The notes: generated by a model not told the origin, from the letters alone. Counted from the stretch's first letter, positions 34,068 to 42,825 are shown. The stretch: 64,000 nt of DNA from Fibrobacter succinogenes (GCA_902779055.1 CACZAD010000002.1:1-64000), one strand, 5' to 3'. Made by a program: numbers and translations.

Positions 34068-35084
34068 TTAAAATACGTAGAATGTTGCGCCAACAGTGAA
34101 CGACTTGGACGTCAGAGTATTGACATGCCAATCGTCGTAGTCGTCATACTGGTTATTGATACCCCAGTTGAAGCGGGCATCAAAGCCAACATAGCGATTT
34201 GCACGAAGGCCGAATCCAAGTACAATGGACCAGTCCAGAATCTGGCGGCTATCGTTATCGATCATGTCTTCCTTGCGGTTCTGGGAACTATCCTTGGAGT
34301 ATTTCAACCTCATCTTGTCGCCAACGGCAAAGGACGGCTGGACACCGACATCAAAGTAGAGGTTGGACTTTGCGCCCTTCAAGGAGAGGAGCATCGGAAT
34401 CGAGATGCGATACTGGCTAAAGGACACGCGCCATTCGCCAAACACATCGCTATAGACATCGTTATAGGTATTGTTGACCTTGTCATGTTCGAACATCACG
34501 CCCGTCTTGAGGGCCATATTGTACCTGTCAAGCGGGAAAAGGGCAAATGCGCCAACGCTCCAGAAGATACCGCTATAGCGGTCGTATTCGTAGCGGCCAT
34601 TATCGCCAGAAAGGAAAGCTCCACCGATAAAGCCCTGGACACCGAACGTAAACTGGAACGGAATCATTCCACGAAGCTGATCCATCGTGATGGTATCGCC
34701 CTGGTTGACTTCGGCAACGTAAATCGTCTTGACGGCACCACCACTCGTTTCGATTTCGGCAGGCGAATAAACTGGACGGTAGACAAACTTTTTGGGAGCT
34801 TCTGTCTGTGTCTGGACAGGTTTTGCAGCATCGGCGCCACGAACTGCGGAAGGTTCTGCAAAGAGATTTTCGGGAGCAAGTTCCTGTTCGACAGCCTGCA
34901 TTTTTTCTTCGTATGTAGGTGCAGCCTGGGCAGGAGCCGGTTCTACTGCGGGGGCGGATTCAGCAACAGGAGCCTGAGCAGCGTTCGATGCCGGAGCAGC
35001 GGCCTGTGCTGCCGGCGTTGCATCTTGAGCCAAGGCAAAAGAAGCTGCCAGGGCAGTCAAAATTCCAACATGTTTAAGATTCAT
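34068..35084 (-). CDS. Outer-membrane beta-barrel protein with Ala/Pro-rich N-terminus
   Basis: 338 residues. Signal peptide MNLKHVGILTALAASFALA, an Ala/Pro-rich linker (~20-75) with repeated APA motifs, then a strand-rich domain (~145-338) ending SFTVGATFYVF, an aromatic-terminated barrel. A PorT-like outer-membrane fold is plausible (FTFGVQGFIGGAFLSG; GFGLRANRYVGFDARFNWG). A GGAGG ribosome site lies 6-8 bases before the ATG. It is transcribed with the cation exchanger. Confidence 0.75.
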   Translation of the reverse strand: MNLKHVGILTALAASFALAQDATPAAQAAAPASNAAQAPVAESAPAVEPAPAQAAPTYEEKMQAVEQELAPENLFAEPSAVRGADAAKPVQTQTEAPKKFVYRPVYSPAEIETSGGAVKTIYVAEVNQGDTITMDQLRGMIPFQFTFGVQGFIGGAFLSGDNGRYEYDRYSGIFWSVGAFALFPLDRYNMALKTGVMFEHDKVNNTYNDVYSDVFGEWRVSFSQYRISIPMLLSLKGAKSNLYFDVGVQPSFAVGDKMRLKYSKDSSQNRKEDMIDNDSRQILDWSIVLGFGLRANRYVGFDARFNWGINNQYDDYDDWHVNTLTSKSFTVGATFYVF

Positions 35085-35188
35085 AAAAAACCTCCAGATA
35101 AGTCACTCTATATTATAGCATTTTTTATACACGCTAGACCAGTCCTAAATACTAGCAATTCCCAAATAAAATACTAGATTAGAGCTAT

Positions 35189-36715
35189 ATGAAAACAAAC
35201 ATTGTATCTACCGCTTCGGGCAAGGCTAATGTCAGCGCCCTATTTTTCGTAAAGAAATCCGTCCAGTTTTCCAATGTTCTCTCTGAAAACGCCGAAAAGC
35301 AAGTCGAATCCGTTTTGAACGGTATGGAAGACGGTCCGTTCGAAGACCTGGAACTCTTGGAAATTGATGAACAGTCCACCCTTTTTGTGAACGCCGCCAA
35401 GGAACGCGGCCTTTCTTCGCTGGATCACCTGCGTATGGCAGCATTCCGTCTCGCCAAGAAGGCCAGCAAGCGCCAAATTCCGATGGTCTCGATGATGCTT
35501 GCGGACGCCGCTCCAGAACAGTTCAAGAGCATTCTGCTTGGCCTCCATTATGCCGACTACAAGTTTGACGCCTACAAGAGCAAGCAGAAGGATGCCTTCC
35601 AGGTCACATTCGAAATCGTTGCAGGCGAACAGGCCGCCGAATTCAAGAAGATAGCTGAAGAAGTCGCCGTCGAAAACAAGGCTATCGTTCTTGCAAAGAA
35701 CTTGATCAACACGAGCGCCTCCGACCTTTATCCGGAAGAATTTGTTGCAAATGCAAACACGATTGCCAAATACACGCCGGGTCTTTCGATCAAAGTGCGC
35801 AACATGAAGCAGCTCGAAAAGGAAGGCTTCATGGGACACGTGACGGTCGGTAAGGGCAGCTCGCACGAACCGTATATGATCACGCTCAGTTACGACGGAT
35901 CCAAGGGCAACGGCAAAAACAGCCGTACCTCCAAGGACCACTTGGTCATTGTCGGTAAGGGCCTTACGTTTGATACGGGTGGTCTCTGCCTCAAGCCGCC
36001 TAAATCCATGCCCGAGATGATCAGCGACATGAGCGGTGCCGCCACAGCACTTGCCGCCATCCAGGCCATCGCAACGCTTAAGCTTCCGATCAAGGTGAGC
36101 GCTGTCTGCTGCCTCGCCGAAAATGCCATCGGCAACAAGTCCGTGCTGCCGGGCGACATCTTTACCGCTAAGAACGGAAAGACCGTCATGGTCGACAATA
36201 CCGATGCCGAAGGCCGCTTGGTTCTCTCGGATGGTCTTGCCGAAGCCGGTCTCATCGGAGCAACGCACATCGTCGACCTCGCAACGCTCACGGGCGCGAT
36301 GGTTCGCGCACTCGGCTACGCCGTTGCCGGATTCTTCAGCAATGACGACGCCCTTGCATTGAACGTCATCAACTGTGGCGAAGCCTGCTGCGAAAAGTTC
36401 TGGAGCATGCCGCTCGAAGAAGAATATGCTGATGCCTTGAAGGATCACTTTGCAGACCTCAAGAACACCGGAAGCGACGCGGGCGCCATTGCCGCCGCAC
36501 TCTTCTTGCAGGAATTCGTTCCGGAAAACACGGCCTGGGCTCACTGGGACATCGCCGGCACAGCATTTGTAAGCAAGGCCTGGAAGTACACCGACTTCGG
36601 TGCCACCGGTTTTGGCGTACAGACGCTCATCGAGCTTGCAAGACGCATGTCTAGCGCTAGCGACAAATGCGAAAACGAAGCTGACAACGGTGAATACGCT
36701 GCCGTAGAAGTGTAA
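35189..36715 (+). CDS. pepA: Leucyl aminopeptidase (M17)
   Basis: 508 residues. The N-terminal macro-like domain (1-170) is followed by the catalytic domain: VIVGKGLTFDTGGLCLKPP (~252-270; Lys and Asp metal ligands), ISDMSGAATALAAIQAIA, VMVDNTDAEGRLVLSDGLAEA (~334-354, the M17 signature N-T-D-A-E-G-R), HIVDLATLTGAM. These hold two metals that cleave N-terminal residues from peptides in the cytoplasm. The C-terminus is normal. It is followed by an intrinsic terminator; codon use is strongly biased. Confidence 0.95.
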   Translation: MKTNIVSTASGKANVSALFFVKKSVQFSNVLSENAEKQVESVLNGMEDGPFEDLELLEIDEQSTLFVNAAKERGLSSLDHLRMAAFRLAKKASKRQIPMVSMMLADAAPEQFKSILLGLHYADYKFDAYKSKQKDAFQVTFEIVAGEQAAEFKKIAEEVAVENKAIVLAKNLINTSASDLYPEEFVANANTIAKYTPGLSIKVRNMKQLEKEGFMGHVTVGKGSSHEPYMITLSYDGSKGNGKNSRTSKDHLVIVGKGLTFDTGGLCLKPPKSMPEMISDMSGAATALAAIQAIATLKLPIKVSAVCCLAENAIGNKSVLPGDIFTAKNGKTVMVDNTDAEGRLVLSDGLAEAGLIGATHIVDLATLTGAMVRALGYAVAGFFSNDDALALNVINCGEACCEKFWSMPLEEEYADALKDHFADLKNTGSDAGAIAAALFLQEFVPENTAWAHWDIAGTAFVSKAWKYTDFGATGFGVQTLIELARRMSSASDKCENEADNGEYAAVEV

Positions 36716-36750
36716 CAAGAATCGCTTCTCAAATCGTTCATATGAGCATT

Positions 36751-36781
36751 AAAAAACCTTCAGAATTCTGAAGGTTTTTTC
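36751..36781. terminator. Intrinsic terminator after pepA
   Basis: AAAAAACCTTCAGAATTCTGAAGGTTTTTTC: perfect stem AACCTTCAGA / TCTGAAGGTT with a very short loop and T/A runs on both sides, so it could work in both directions. Confidence 0.88.
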
Positions 36782-36796
36782 TATCTTTTTTACAAA

Positions 36797-36827
36797 AAGA
36801 GATTCCCGCCTTCGCGGGAATGACAGA
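36797..36827. repeat. Palindromic element upstream of guaA
   Basis: AAAGAGATTCCCGCC-TTC-GCGGGAATGACAG, a hairpin of ATTCCCGC / GCGGGAAT with the GAATGACA tail. It ends just before the guaA start and overlaps its probable leader. Confidence 0.8.
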
Positions 36828-36832
36828 AGAAT

Positions 36833-38668
36833 ATGAAAAACGTTGATACTATTGCCGTTTTGGACTTTGGTGGGCAGTACGCTCACTTGATTGCCAACCG
36901 TGTACGCCGTCTTGGCGTGTTTACCGAGATCCACTCCCCCGCCGCCCCGGTTTCTGAACTCGAAGGCGTGAAGGGCATCATTTACAGTGGCGGTCCGTCT
37001 AGCGTTTATGCGGCTGACGCTCCGGAATACAATCCTGAAATTTTGAACCTCCCGGTGCCGAAGCTCGGCATCTGCTACGGTCACCAGCTCATCGCCCAGC
37101 AGTTGGGCGGTCACGTGGAACCGGGCAAGGTCAAGGAATACGGCATTGCAGACCTCATTGTCGGTGACGAAAAGTGCCCGCTTTTGAAGGGTCTCCCGAA
37201 GGCATCCCCGATGTGGATGAGCCACGGCGACCAGGTAACAAAGCTCCCCGAAGGCTACAAGATTGTAGCGAGCACCAAGGACTGCGAAATCGCCGCCGTC
37301 GCATTCGATAGCGACAAGCCCGAACGCCAGATTTTCGGCATCCAGTTCCACCCCGAAGTCACGCACAGCAAGTTCGGCATGAAGCTTCTCGAAAACTTCG
37401 TCGACTTCACAGGAGCGAAGAAGACTTGGAACATGAAGAGCTATTTGCCGCTCATCACGCAGCGCATCAAGGACCAGGTCAAGGACCGCAAGGTGTTCTT
37501 GCTCGTGTCTGGCGGTGTGGACTCCACCGTGGCATTCGTGCTCCTGAACCGCGTGCTCGGACCGGAAAAGGTCTTGGGTCTGCACGTGGACAACGGCATG
37601 ATGCGCCTTGGCGAATCCCAGAAAATTATGGACTTCCTTACAAAGGAAGGAATGAACAACCTCAAGATCCGCGACGCTAGCGAACACTTCCTTGCCAAGC
37701 TCAAGGGCGTGACTGCTCCGGAAACCAAGCGCGGCATCATCGGTAAGGAATTCCTGACGGTGAAGGACGAGGAAATGGCTAAGCTCAACCTCGATCCGAA
37801 CGAATGGATGATGGCTCAGGGCACCATCTACCCCGACACCATTGAAAGCGGCGGCACCAAGAACGCCGACAAGATTAAGACGCACCACAACCGCGTGCAA
37901 GAAGTCTTGGACCTCATGGAAAAGGGCCTCGTGCTCGAACCTCTCGCCGACCTGTACAAGGACGAAGTCCGTGCCCTCGGCGAAGAACTCGGCATTCCGC
38001 ACAACCTCGTGTGGCGCCACCCGTTCCCGGGTCCGGGTCTCGGCGTTCGCCTGCTCTGCAGCGAAGGCAAGCTCACGAGTGATATGGTGAAGTTCGAAGA
38101 CGTGAAGGACACCGCAGGTCAGTCCCTCGCCGATTACCTCAAGGCAAACAACATTGCAGGCCGCATGCTCCCGATTAAGAGCGTTGGCGTGCAGGGCGAT
38201 GGCCGTACTTACGCACAGCCGTTCCTCATCACCACTCCGGGCTTAAGCTGGAAGGATTGCGAAAAGTTCTCTACCGAACTTGCCAACCGCTTCAAGGCCA
38301 TCAACCGCGTGATTTACCAGATTGGCAGCGTCGCCGATGAAGATCCGAAGCTCGTTGAACAGTTCGCCACCCGCGAAAACTTCGATACGCTCCGCAAGTT
38401 CGACAACATCTGCACCGAATTCTTGCAGGCAAATGACCTGTACGAAAAGATTTGGCAGATGCCGGTCGTGCTCGTTCCGCTCCGCACGGCAAACAAGCCC
38501 TGCATCGTGATGCGCCCAGTGAACTCCACCGAAGCCATGACGGCAAACTTCGCCGAAATCGACCAGGGCATGCTCGCCGGTCTATGGCGCAAGTTCGAAG
38601 CCGAAGGTGCTGGCAGCCTGTGGTACGATGTGACGCACAAGCCGCCCGGAACCATTGAGTGGGAGTAG
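36833..38668 (+). CDS. guaA: GMP synthase (glutamine-hydrolysing), long eukaryote-like form
   Basis: 611 residues, ~85 longer than E. coli GuaA. Residues 1-200 are a class I glutamine amidotransferase (GICYGHQL, catalytic Cys ~81; FGIQFHPEVTHS). The ATP pyrophosphatase PP-loop LLVSGGVDSTVAF lies at ~224. The usual C-terminal dimerisation domain is enlarged with sequence such as YQIGSVADEDPKLVEQ, FDNICTEFLQAND, LYEKIWQMPVVLVPLRTANK and ends VTHKPPGTIEWE. This resembles the animal/fungal-type GMPS rather than E. coli's. It makes GMP from XMP in the cytoplasm. No strong Shine-Dalgarno; the start follows a palindromic repeat. Confidence 0.95.
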   Translation: MKNVDTIAVLDFGGQYAHLIANRVRRLGVFTEIHSPAAPVSELEGVKGIIYSGGPSSVYAADAPEYNPEILNLPVPKLGICYGHQLIAQQLGGHVEPGKVKEYGIADLIVGDEKCPLLKGLPKASPMWMSHGDQVTKLPEGYKIVASTKDCEIAAVAFDSDKPERQIFGIQFHPEVTHSKFGMKLLENFVDFTGAKKTWNMKSYLPLITQRIKDQVKDRKVFLLVSGGVDSTVAFVLLNRVLGPEKVLGLHVDNGMMRLGESQKIMDFLTKEGMNNLKIRDASEHFLAKLKGVTAPETKRGIIGKEFLTVKDEEMAKLNLDPNEWMMAQGTIYPDTIESGGTKNADKIKTHHNRVQEVLDLMEKGLVLEPLADLYKDEVRALGEELGIPHNLVWRHPFPGPGLGVRLLCSEGKLTSDMVKFEDVKDTAGQSLADYLKANNIAGRMLPIKSVGVQGDGRTYAQPFLITTPGLSWKDCEKFSTELANRFKAINRVIYQIGSVADEDPKLVEQFATRENFDTLRKFDNICTEFLQANDLYEKIWQMPVVLVPLRTANKPCIVMRPVNSTEAMTANFAEIDQGMLAGLWRKFEAEGAGSLWYDVTHKPPGTIEWE

Positions 38669-38746
38669 CTGTGAGCAAGTAAGCGACGGTTCCGAAAGTG
38701 TAACAACGACTTCCGTCGCCGACCGACCAACATAGAAGCAACTGTA

Positions 38747-38777
38747 GAGCCTTTTGGACAAGTTCCAAGAGGCTTTT
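38747..38777 (+). terminator. Intrinsic terminator after guaA
   Basis: AGCCTTTTGGAC / TTCCAAGAGGCT hairpin with one G-U pair, then TTTTTC. It lies 80 bases after the guaA stop. Confidence 0.8.
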
Positions 38778-39102
38778 TCATTTGTCAAGGGTGAAGCCGA
38801 GTCCCAGCCGGACATCGGTTTATTTGGCGTTTCTGGCTCATTTCCGACGGTTCCGACTGGTTAGAACAGTTTCACCAAGTGCACGGAGTTGCAAATGGCA
38901 TCACTATTGACCACGGCAGCAGATGACTTCCGTCACGGTTCCAAACCGAGGGAAATCGTATGTGCATCTTGGGAAAGTGGTTTTATCCTTCAAGAGTAGC
39001 GCGGAGCCGAGTGTCGCAAAAATGAGCTTGCTCATTTTCATGACCAAGCCGCGCGAACATGCAACAAGCGTAGCGCAGTCGAAATGGGAATAATCCCCTC
39101 CC
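38778..39102. other. Intergenic region, no gene seen
   Basis: About 325 bases between two terminators. No convincing reading frame or tRNA is seen. It repeats small words (TTCCGACGGTTCCGAC, TTCCGTCACGGTTCC, CGGAGCCGAGTG) and holds a fragment AAGCGTAGCGCAGTCGAAATGGG like the repeat downstream of aguB. A small hairpin GAGCTTGCTC is present. It may hold a decayed repeat cluster or an unrecognised small RNA. Confidence 0.4.
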
Positions 39103-39147
39103 AAAAAAATTCAGCCGAATGAGAGAAACTCATTCGGCTTTTTTTAT
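39103..39147. terminator. Bidirectional terminator after the 39158 lipoprotein
   Basis: AGCCGAATGAG / CTCATTCGGCT stem (loop AGAAA) with TTTTTTT after it on the plus strand and AAAAAAA before it, so it serves as a terminator for the minus-strand lipoprotein gene too. Confidence 0.85.
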
Positions 39148-39157
39148 CTAGAAAATC

Positions 39158-39862
39158 TTACTCGCAATCCAAGCAGGTCCATTCCACAACGCCGTCGCCA
39201 TTGCCGTCAAAGCGTTCGCGAGTGTACTTTTCAATGTCGATGAGGAATCCGATTTCGCCTGCATTTTCGGTGCAGCAACCATCGCAGTCGCTGTCGGAGC
39301 ACATGTCGTAAACCACGGCGTCAATCGTAGATCCGTTCATACGCAGCCTGAAGGTCTTGAGCTTGAACTGATCCCAATCCTTTTCGTGAACAGCAATGAT
39401 ATTGTGCTGACTCACCCACTCTTCGGTCATTTGGCCTTCGACGCCAGCGAAGTAGCCGGCCCAAGTGCAGCCGTTGTATTCAATGCATTCTTCGCTATCG
39501 GGTTCCGGCCAAGAGGTGTACCACGTGAGGTTTGCCTGATGCCAGACGGTGTCCGCAGCAGTCGACGAAGAGGACTGCACGACGATCGCGCCACTAGATG
39601 AAGAAGGCGATCCCGCTCCGGAACTAGTCCGGGGTGACAAGGAGTCCGGGATGACACTTGAAGAGGACTCCGCGACGTTTTCTACACTAGAGGAGGAAGG
39701 CGATCCCGCGACGTTCTCACCGCTTGAAGAAGACGTCTGCATTGACTGTGGTTCCGGGAGAACAGCAGCGTTATCCTCTGTACACGCCACAAACGCAATT
39801 GCGGCACAGGCGAGCGCTCCAACCGCACCATTTTTCAAAACTTTCGATATTCTCATATTCAA
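39158..39862 (-). CDS. Ser-rich-linker lipoprotein with Cys-rich C-terminal domain
   Basis: 234 residues. Lipobox IAFVAC at ~27 and a linker (residues ~40-105) of SSSS tracts whose code includes palindromic repeats. The C-terminal domain (~105-234) is Cys/Trp-rich: NLTWYTSWPEP, GCTWAGYFAGVEGQ, IIAVHEKDWDQFKLKTFRLRM, IDAVVYDMCSDSDCDGCCT, EIGFLIDIEKYTRERF, VVEWTCLDC. It resembles small secreted, eukaryote-like double-psi-barrel or expansin-like domains, but I cannot confirm this. Its C-terminus is close to a strong bidirectional terminator. 39866-41110 lies directly upstream in the same direction. Confidence 0.7.
   Translation of the reverse strand: MNMRISKVLKNGAVGALACAAIAFVACTEDNAAVLPEPQSMQTSSSSGENVAGSPSSSSVENVAESSSSVIPDSLSPRTSSGAGSPSSSSGAIVVQSSSSTAADTVWHQANLTWYTSWPEPDSEECIEYNGCTWAGYFAGVEGQMTEEWVSQHNIIAVHEKDWDQFKLKTFRLRMNGSTIDAVVYDMCSDSDCDGCCTENAGEIGFLIDIEKYTRERFDGNGDGVVEWTCLDCE
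39601..39656. repeat. Palindromic elements inside the lipoprotein linker
   Basis: GGCGATCCCGCTCCGGAACTAGTCCGGGGTGACA followed by AGGAGTCCGGGATGACA in tandem. In the minus-strand frame it codes SVIPDSLSPRTSSGAGSP. A partial element, GAAGGCGATCCCGCGAC, lies at 39695-39711 in the same linker. Confidence 0.75.
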
Positions 39863-39865
39863 AAA

Positions 39866-41110
39866 TTACCAAAAGTTCACACCCAGCGACAAGCCAAACA
39901 AATGATAGGCAACCCCGTACGAAGGATTCTTATGTCCGCCATTTTCAACATTCGATTCCGCAGTTCCTAACATGGCCTTATACTTCAAGCGCAACATAAA
40001 GGCAAGGGAATTAGACCCAATGCGTTTGGGGCGCGCCGAATAAAAACGGAAATCGGCATTAGCACCTAAAACACAAAACGAAGCATCATACTCAACACCA
40101 CCATCTGCAATTAAAGAGGTTCCAAAGCCCACAAACGGTTCAACGCGCAAGTAATGGGAATCATAAGCAGTAAAGCCTAATGTTACGCCAAAAGGTTCTG
40201 CGGTAGAAGTATCGTCTTCTTCGTAGTACACTTCTTCACTGCCATTGGGTTCAAAAGTAAACGCATGATCCACAAAAAGACCCAAAGAGATTCGCCAGTA
40301 CCGAATTTGCAATTCAAGCTGGAACGGTGTTTGGAATCCGGTTTCTGCGATATTGTTAATACTTCCGCCAACTAAGCCAACCCATGTACCGACATAAAAA
40401 TCAAAACCGCCGGTGTAATATTTATGAGCTATCGGATCATTGCTAAAAAGCTTGCGCTCATCCACATTCTTTTGTACTAAAGGAATTGCATTATTTTTCA
40501 AATAAGCGCTATGTTCTGACGAAGGATATTTTTCAACAAAGCTCTTCGCGTAAGCCAAAAATTCTTCGGCATATGTTGTGTCCGAAATAAAATAGGTGGA
40601 TTTACTCCCGTTTACGACGGTTACGCCAACAACGAGTTCAGAATAAAGTAAAGTCTTATACAAATCCTTATATTCTTGATTAACATCGGAGGCGTCTACA
40701 CGAGCATACAATGAATCTGCAACAGTTTTTTTAAGCGGATTATGATTGCGGATCAAGTAGCGTTTAAGCGAATCACTGACAGTTTTACGATCATCAGTCT
40801 TTCGATAATTAGAATCAAGAAGGTCACGACGGATATCGCTATAGAGGCGAATACCCTCTTCGAAATGCTGAAGTTCCATATCCGCCAAGTATTCTTCAAA
40901 ATAGCTCAACGGGGCTCCATTTTTCACATTACCTTTGAGGTAATCAAGGCTTTCGCCTGCACGATCCAATTCGCCATTTTCAAGAGACACCTTCAACGCA
41001 TCACGAGTACGCTGATAAAGCTCCTTTGACGGGACAGAATCATCTTGAGCCCAAAGCCCAGTTGACCCCAAAAGCATTCCAATCATTAACAATGCTACCA
41101 TTTTTTTCAT
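39866..41110 (-). CDS. Exported protein with a predicted C-terminal beta-barrel domain
   Basis: 414 residues. Signal peptide MKKMVALLMIGMLLGSTGLWA. Residues ~25-205 form a predicted helical region (TPR-like look: LYQRTRDALKVSLENGELDR, GESLDYLKGNVKNG, YSDIRRDLLDSN). Residues ~215-414 form a barrel-type domain: FDFYVGTWVGLVGGSINNI, FQLELQIRYWRISLGLF, FGVTLGFTAYDSHYLRVEPFVGFG, ending GLSLGVNFW. This domain is clearly paralogous to the whole 42154-42825 protein. AAGGAG 6 bases before the ATG. Likely outer-membrane. Codon use is AT-richer than in core genes. Confidence 0.72.
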   Translation of the reverse strand: MKKMVALLMIGMLLGSTGLWAQDDSVPSKELYQRTRDALKVSLENGELDRAGESLDYLKGNVKNGAPLSYFEEYLADMELQHFEEGIRLYSDIRRDLLDSNYRKTDDRKTVSDSLKRYLIRNHNPLKKTVADSLYARVDASDVNQEYKDLYKTLLYSELVVGVTVVNGSKSTYFISDTTYAEEFLAYAKSFVEKYPSSEHSAYLKNNAIPLVQKNVDERKLFSNDPIAHKYYTGGFDFYVGTWVGLVGGSINNIAETGFQTPFQLELQIRYWRISLGLFVDHAFTFEPNGSEEVYYEEDDTSTAEPFGVTLGFTAYDSHYLRVEPFVGFGTSLIADGGVEYDASFCVLGANADFRFYSARPKRIGSNSLAFMLRLKYKAMLGTAESNVENGGHKNPSYGVAYHLFGLSLGVNFW

Positions 41111-41128
41111 AACAACTCCTTGAAATAT

Positions 41129-41812
41129 TTAATCGTAAAAACTAAAGAAGGATCCAATTCCAATCGAAACAAACGGACTGATGCCAAAGCCTTTGATATC
41201 TTCATATTCCAACCCGATAACAGTAATTCCGGCTTTGCCAACAAGAGAAAAATAACACCGATGCTTATCCGACCCAAACAATCCTAGAGAACCAAACTTG
41301 TATTCGACATCGGCAGCAAGGGTAAAAGTTCCACCATCGTAAATCGTCACATCAGACAACCCCGGTGTTTCGTGTTTCAACTTCAAGGGGAATACCACCC
41401 CACCAAAACTCAGATAGCCACGCACCTTAATATAGTGATTTACATAGGCGACCCAATTAAAGCCGAAAGCATAAGTCCAAAGGCCTTTTACTCCAGTATT
41501 GAGGATTTCTGCGAAAATAGGTAAATACGGGAACTGAATATAAAACTCTACATTGACGGGCAAGGCGCCCTTGGTTTCAAATAAATCCTTGCGGTATACA
41601 TCATTAAGCCCCAGTAAAACAAAACCGCAGGATGGTGCAAATACGTTTACACCAAGCCCGATTTTATTAGACATTCCGAGTTCTTCAATTATTCGTTCTT
41701 CGTAATGATGAGATTTTTTCGCATTCTCCTCGGCATGGGCATAATTCAACATCGCCACCAGTACAAATAGGATTTTAAAAATCGAATGTTTAGCGTTCAT
41801 AACAAACTGCAT
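41129..41812 (-). CDS. Exported beta-barrel-like protein of unknown function
   Basis: 227 residues from MQFVMNAKHSIFKILFVLVAMLNYAHA; ATG 41800 (MNAKHSIF) is an alternative start. Signal peptide then a strand-rich domain (EEFLGMSNKIGLGVNVFAPSC-like motif, LWTYAFGFNWVAYVNHYIKVRGYLSFGG read in parts, SLVGKAGITVIGLEYEDIKG) ending FFSFYD. It overlaps the 3' end of the small lipoprotein gene at 41790 and lies in the 39.9-42.8 kb cluster of exported proteins. Confidence 0.65.
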   Translation of the reverse strand: MQFVMNAKHSIFKILFVLVAMLNYAHAEENAKKSHHYEERIIEELGMSNKIGLGVNVFAPSCGFVLLGLNDVYRKDLFETKGALPVNVEFYIQFPYLPIFAEILNTGVKGLWTYAFGFNWVAYVNHYIKVRGYLSFGGVVFPLKLKHETPGLSDVTIYDGGTFTLAADVEYKFGSLGLFGSDKHRCYFSLVGKAGITVIGLEYEDIKGFGISPFVSIGIGSFFSFYD

Positions 41813-42080
41813 TTATCACTTCTTCGCTTTCTGGTGGAACTTGGCGCATATAGGTCCAATAGCTTTCAATACACACATAAACATTAGAGGACTCGAACTT
41901 ATAAATCACAGTTCCATCCATTAATTTATCGCAATCAGGGAAAACGTGTTCCTCACACTTACCTCCAAACTTGTATTGGACGGGGCGTTTTCCATATTCT
42001 TCGGATGGATAGTACCCCACATCCATAGTACATCCCAAAAGTGCAAGCATTAATATTGCGAATAATATATTTCTCATCAT
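41790..42080 (-). CDS. Small lipoprotein
   Basis: About 96 residues from ATG 42080 (MMRNILFAILMLALLGC); a longer in-frame start at 42119 is less likely. Lipobox ALLGC. The mature part has four Cys (GKCEEHVFPDC, VYVCIES, NAVCYER), possibly two disulfides. No family recognised. It runs into the next gene, overlapping it by ~20 bases, so expression is likely coupled. Confidence 0.6.
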   Translation of the reverse strand: MMRNILFAILMLALLGCTMDVGYYPSEEYGKRPVQYKFGGKCEEHVFPDCDKLMDGTVIYKFESSNVYVCIESYWTYMRQVPPESEEVINAVCYER

Positions 42081-42153
42081 TTGAAATATACATTTTTGCA
42101 TAGCAAACAAAAAAAACACACTGAAAACAAAATAAAAAAGAACCCTTCAGTTT

Positions 42154-42825
42154 TTATTCCATAATCGCTATACCGAGGCTTATCGCGAATATGTGATTGA
42201 TGTAGTAGTTTTCGTGTTTGACATCGCGGTATTTATCGGAGAATGACCCAAATTCTGCAATATACTTAAGACGAAGCATAAGTCCCAAATTAAAAGCGAT
42301 TTCGCCCGCATTTATACGGTTTGAATCAAAGCGGATATCTACGTTTCCGCCCATAATAAACGTCCCGAAATACAGATCATCACGACCATTATTGAAAAAA
42401 TTCACCCCCAAGCCGATGAAGGGTTGCAGTTCCAAGTAGTGCGAAGTGAATACCGTATAACCGTAAGTGAGTCCCCAAGAATCATCAGTCCCTTCAACCT
42501 TGCGGTCATATTCGGTAAAGAAACCTTCATCATAGAGGTATGAGAAACTATGTATTAAACCCCATCCATAATAAAAACCAACCGCACCCCGTGAAATTTG
42601 CAATTCGAAATCAAGAAGAAGCGGAAACCCCATCCTCACATCAAGATACTTATTCACAGCGCCCGTAGTGGTTCCGACCCACGTACCGACAAACAAAGCG
42701 ATATCAGTCCAATACGTCTGATCTTGACCAGAACTTTTCGCGGGAGTACTAACGGGTTCCGCCCACAGGCTGGTCGATGCAAGCAGAAGAATGGTCAGCA
42801 GGCTTTTAAACTTGTACAGAATCAT
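42154..42825 (-). CDS. Exported beta-barrel protein, paralogue of the 39866-41110 C-terminal domain
   Basis: 223 residues from ATG 42825 (MILYKFKSLLTILLLASTSLWA, signal peptide). The reading frame stays open further upstream to 42942, but that is over a palindromic repeat and not needed. ALFVGTWVGTTTGAVNKYLD, FELQISRGAVGFYYGWG, LTYGYTVFTSHYLELQPFIGLG, AFNLGLMLRLKY and the C-terminal AISLGIAIME align with the C-terminal domain of the 39866-41110 protein. Outer-membrane location inferred. Confidence 0.68.
   Translation of the reverse strand: MILYKFKSLLTILLLASTSLWAEPVSTPAKSSGQDQTYWTDIALFVGTWVGTTTGAVNKYLDVRMGFPLLLDFELQISRGAVGFYYGWGLIHSFSYLYDEGFFTEYDRKVEGTDDSWGLTYGYTVFTSHYLELQPFIGLGVNFFNNGRDDLYFGTFIMGGNVDIRFDSNRINAGEIAFNLGLMLRLKYIAEFGSFSDKYRDVKHENYYINHIFAISLGIAIME

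Noticed and set aside
38778..39102. tRNA or known small RNA in the 38.8-39.1 kb gap
   Set aside because: No cloverleaf with the T-loop signature, and no SRP, tmRNA or RNase P core motif was seen.
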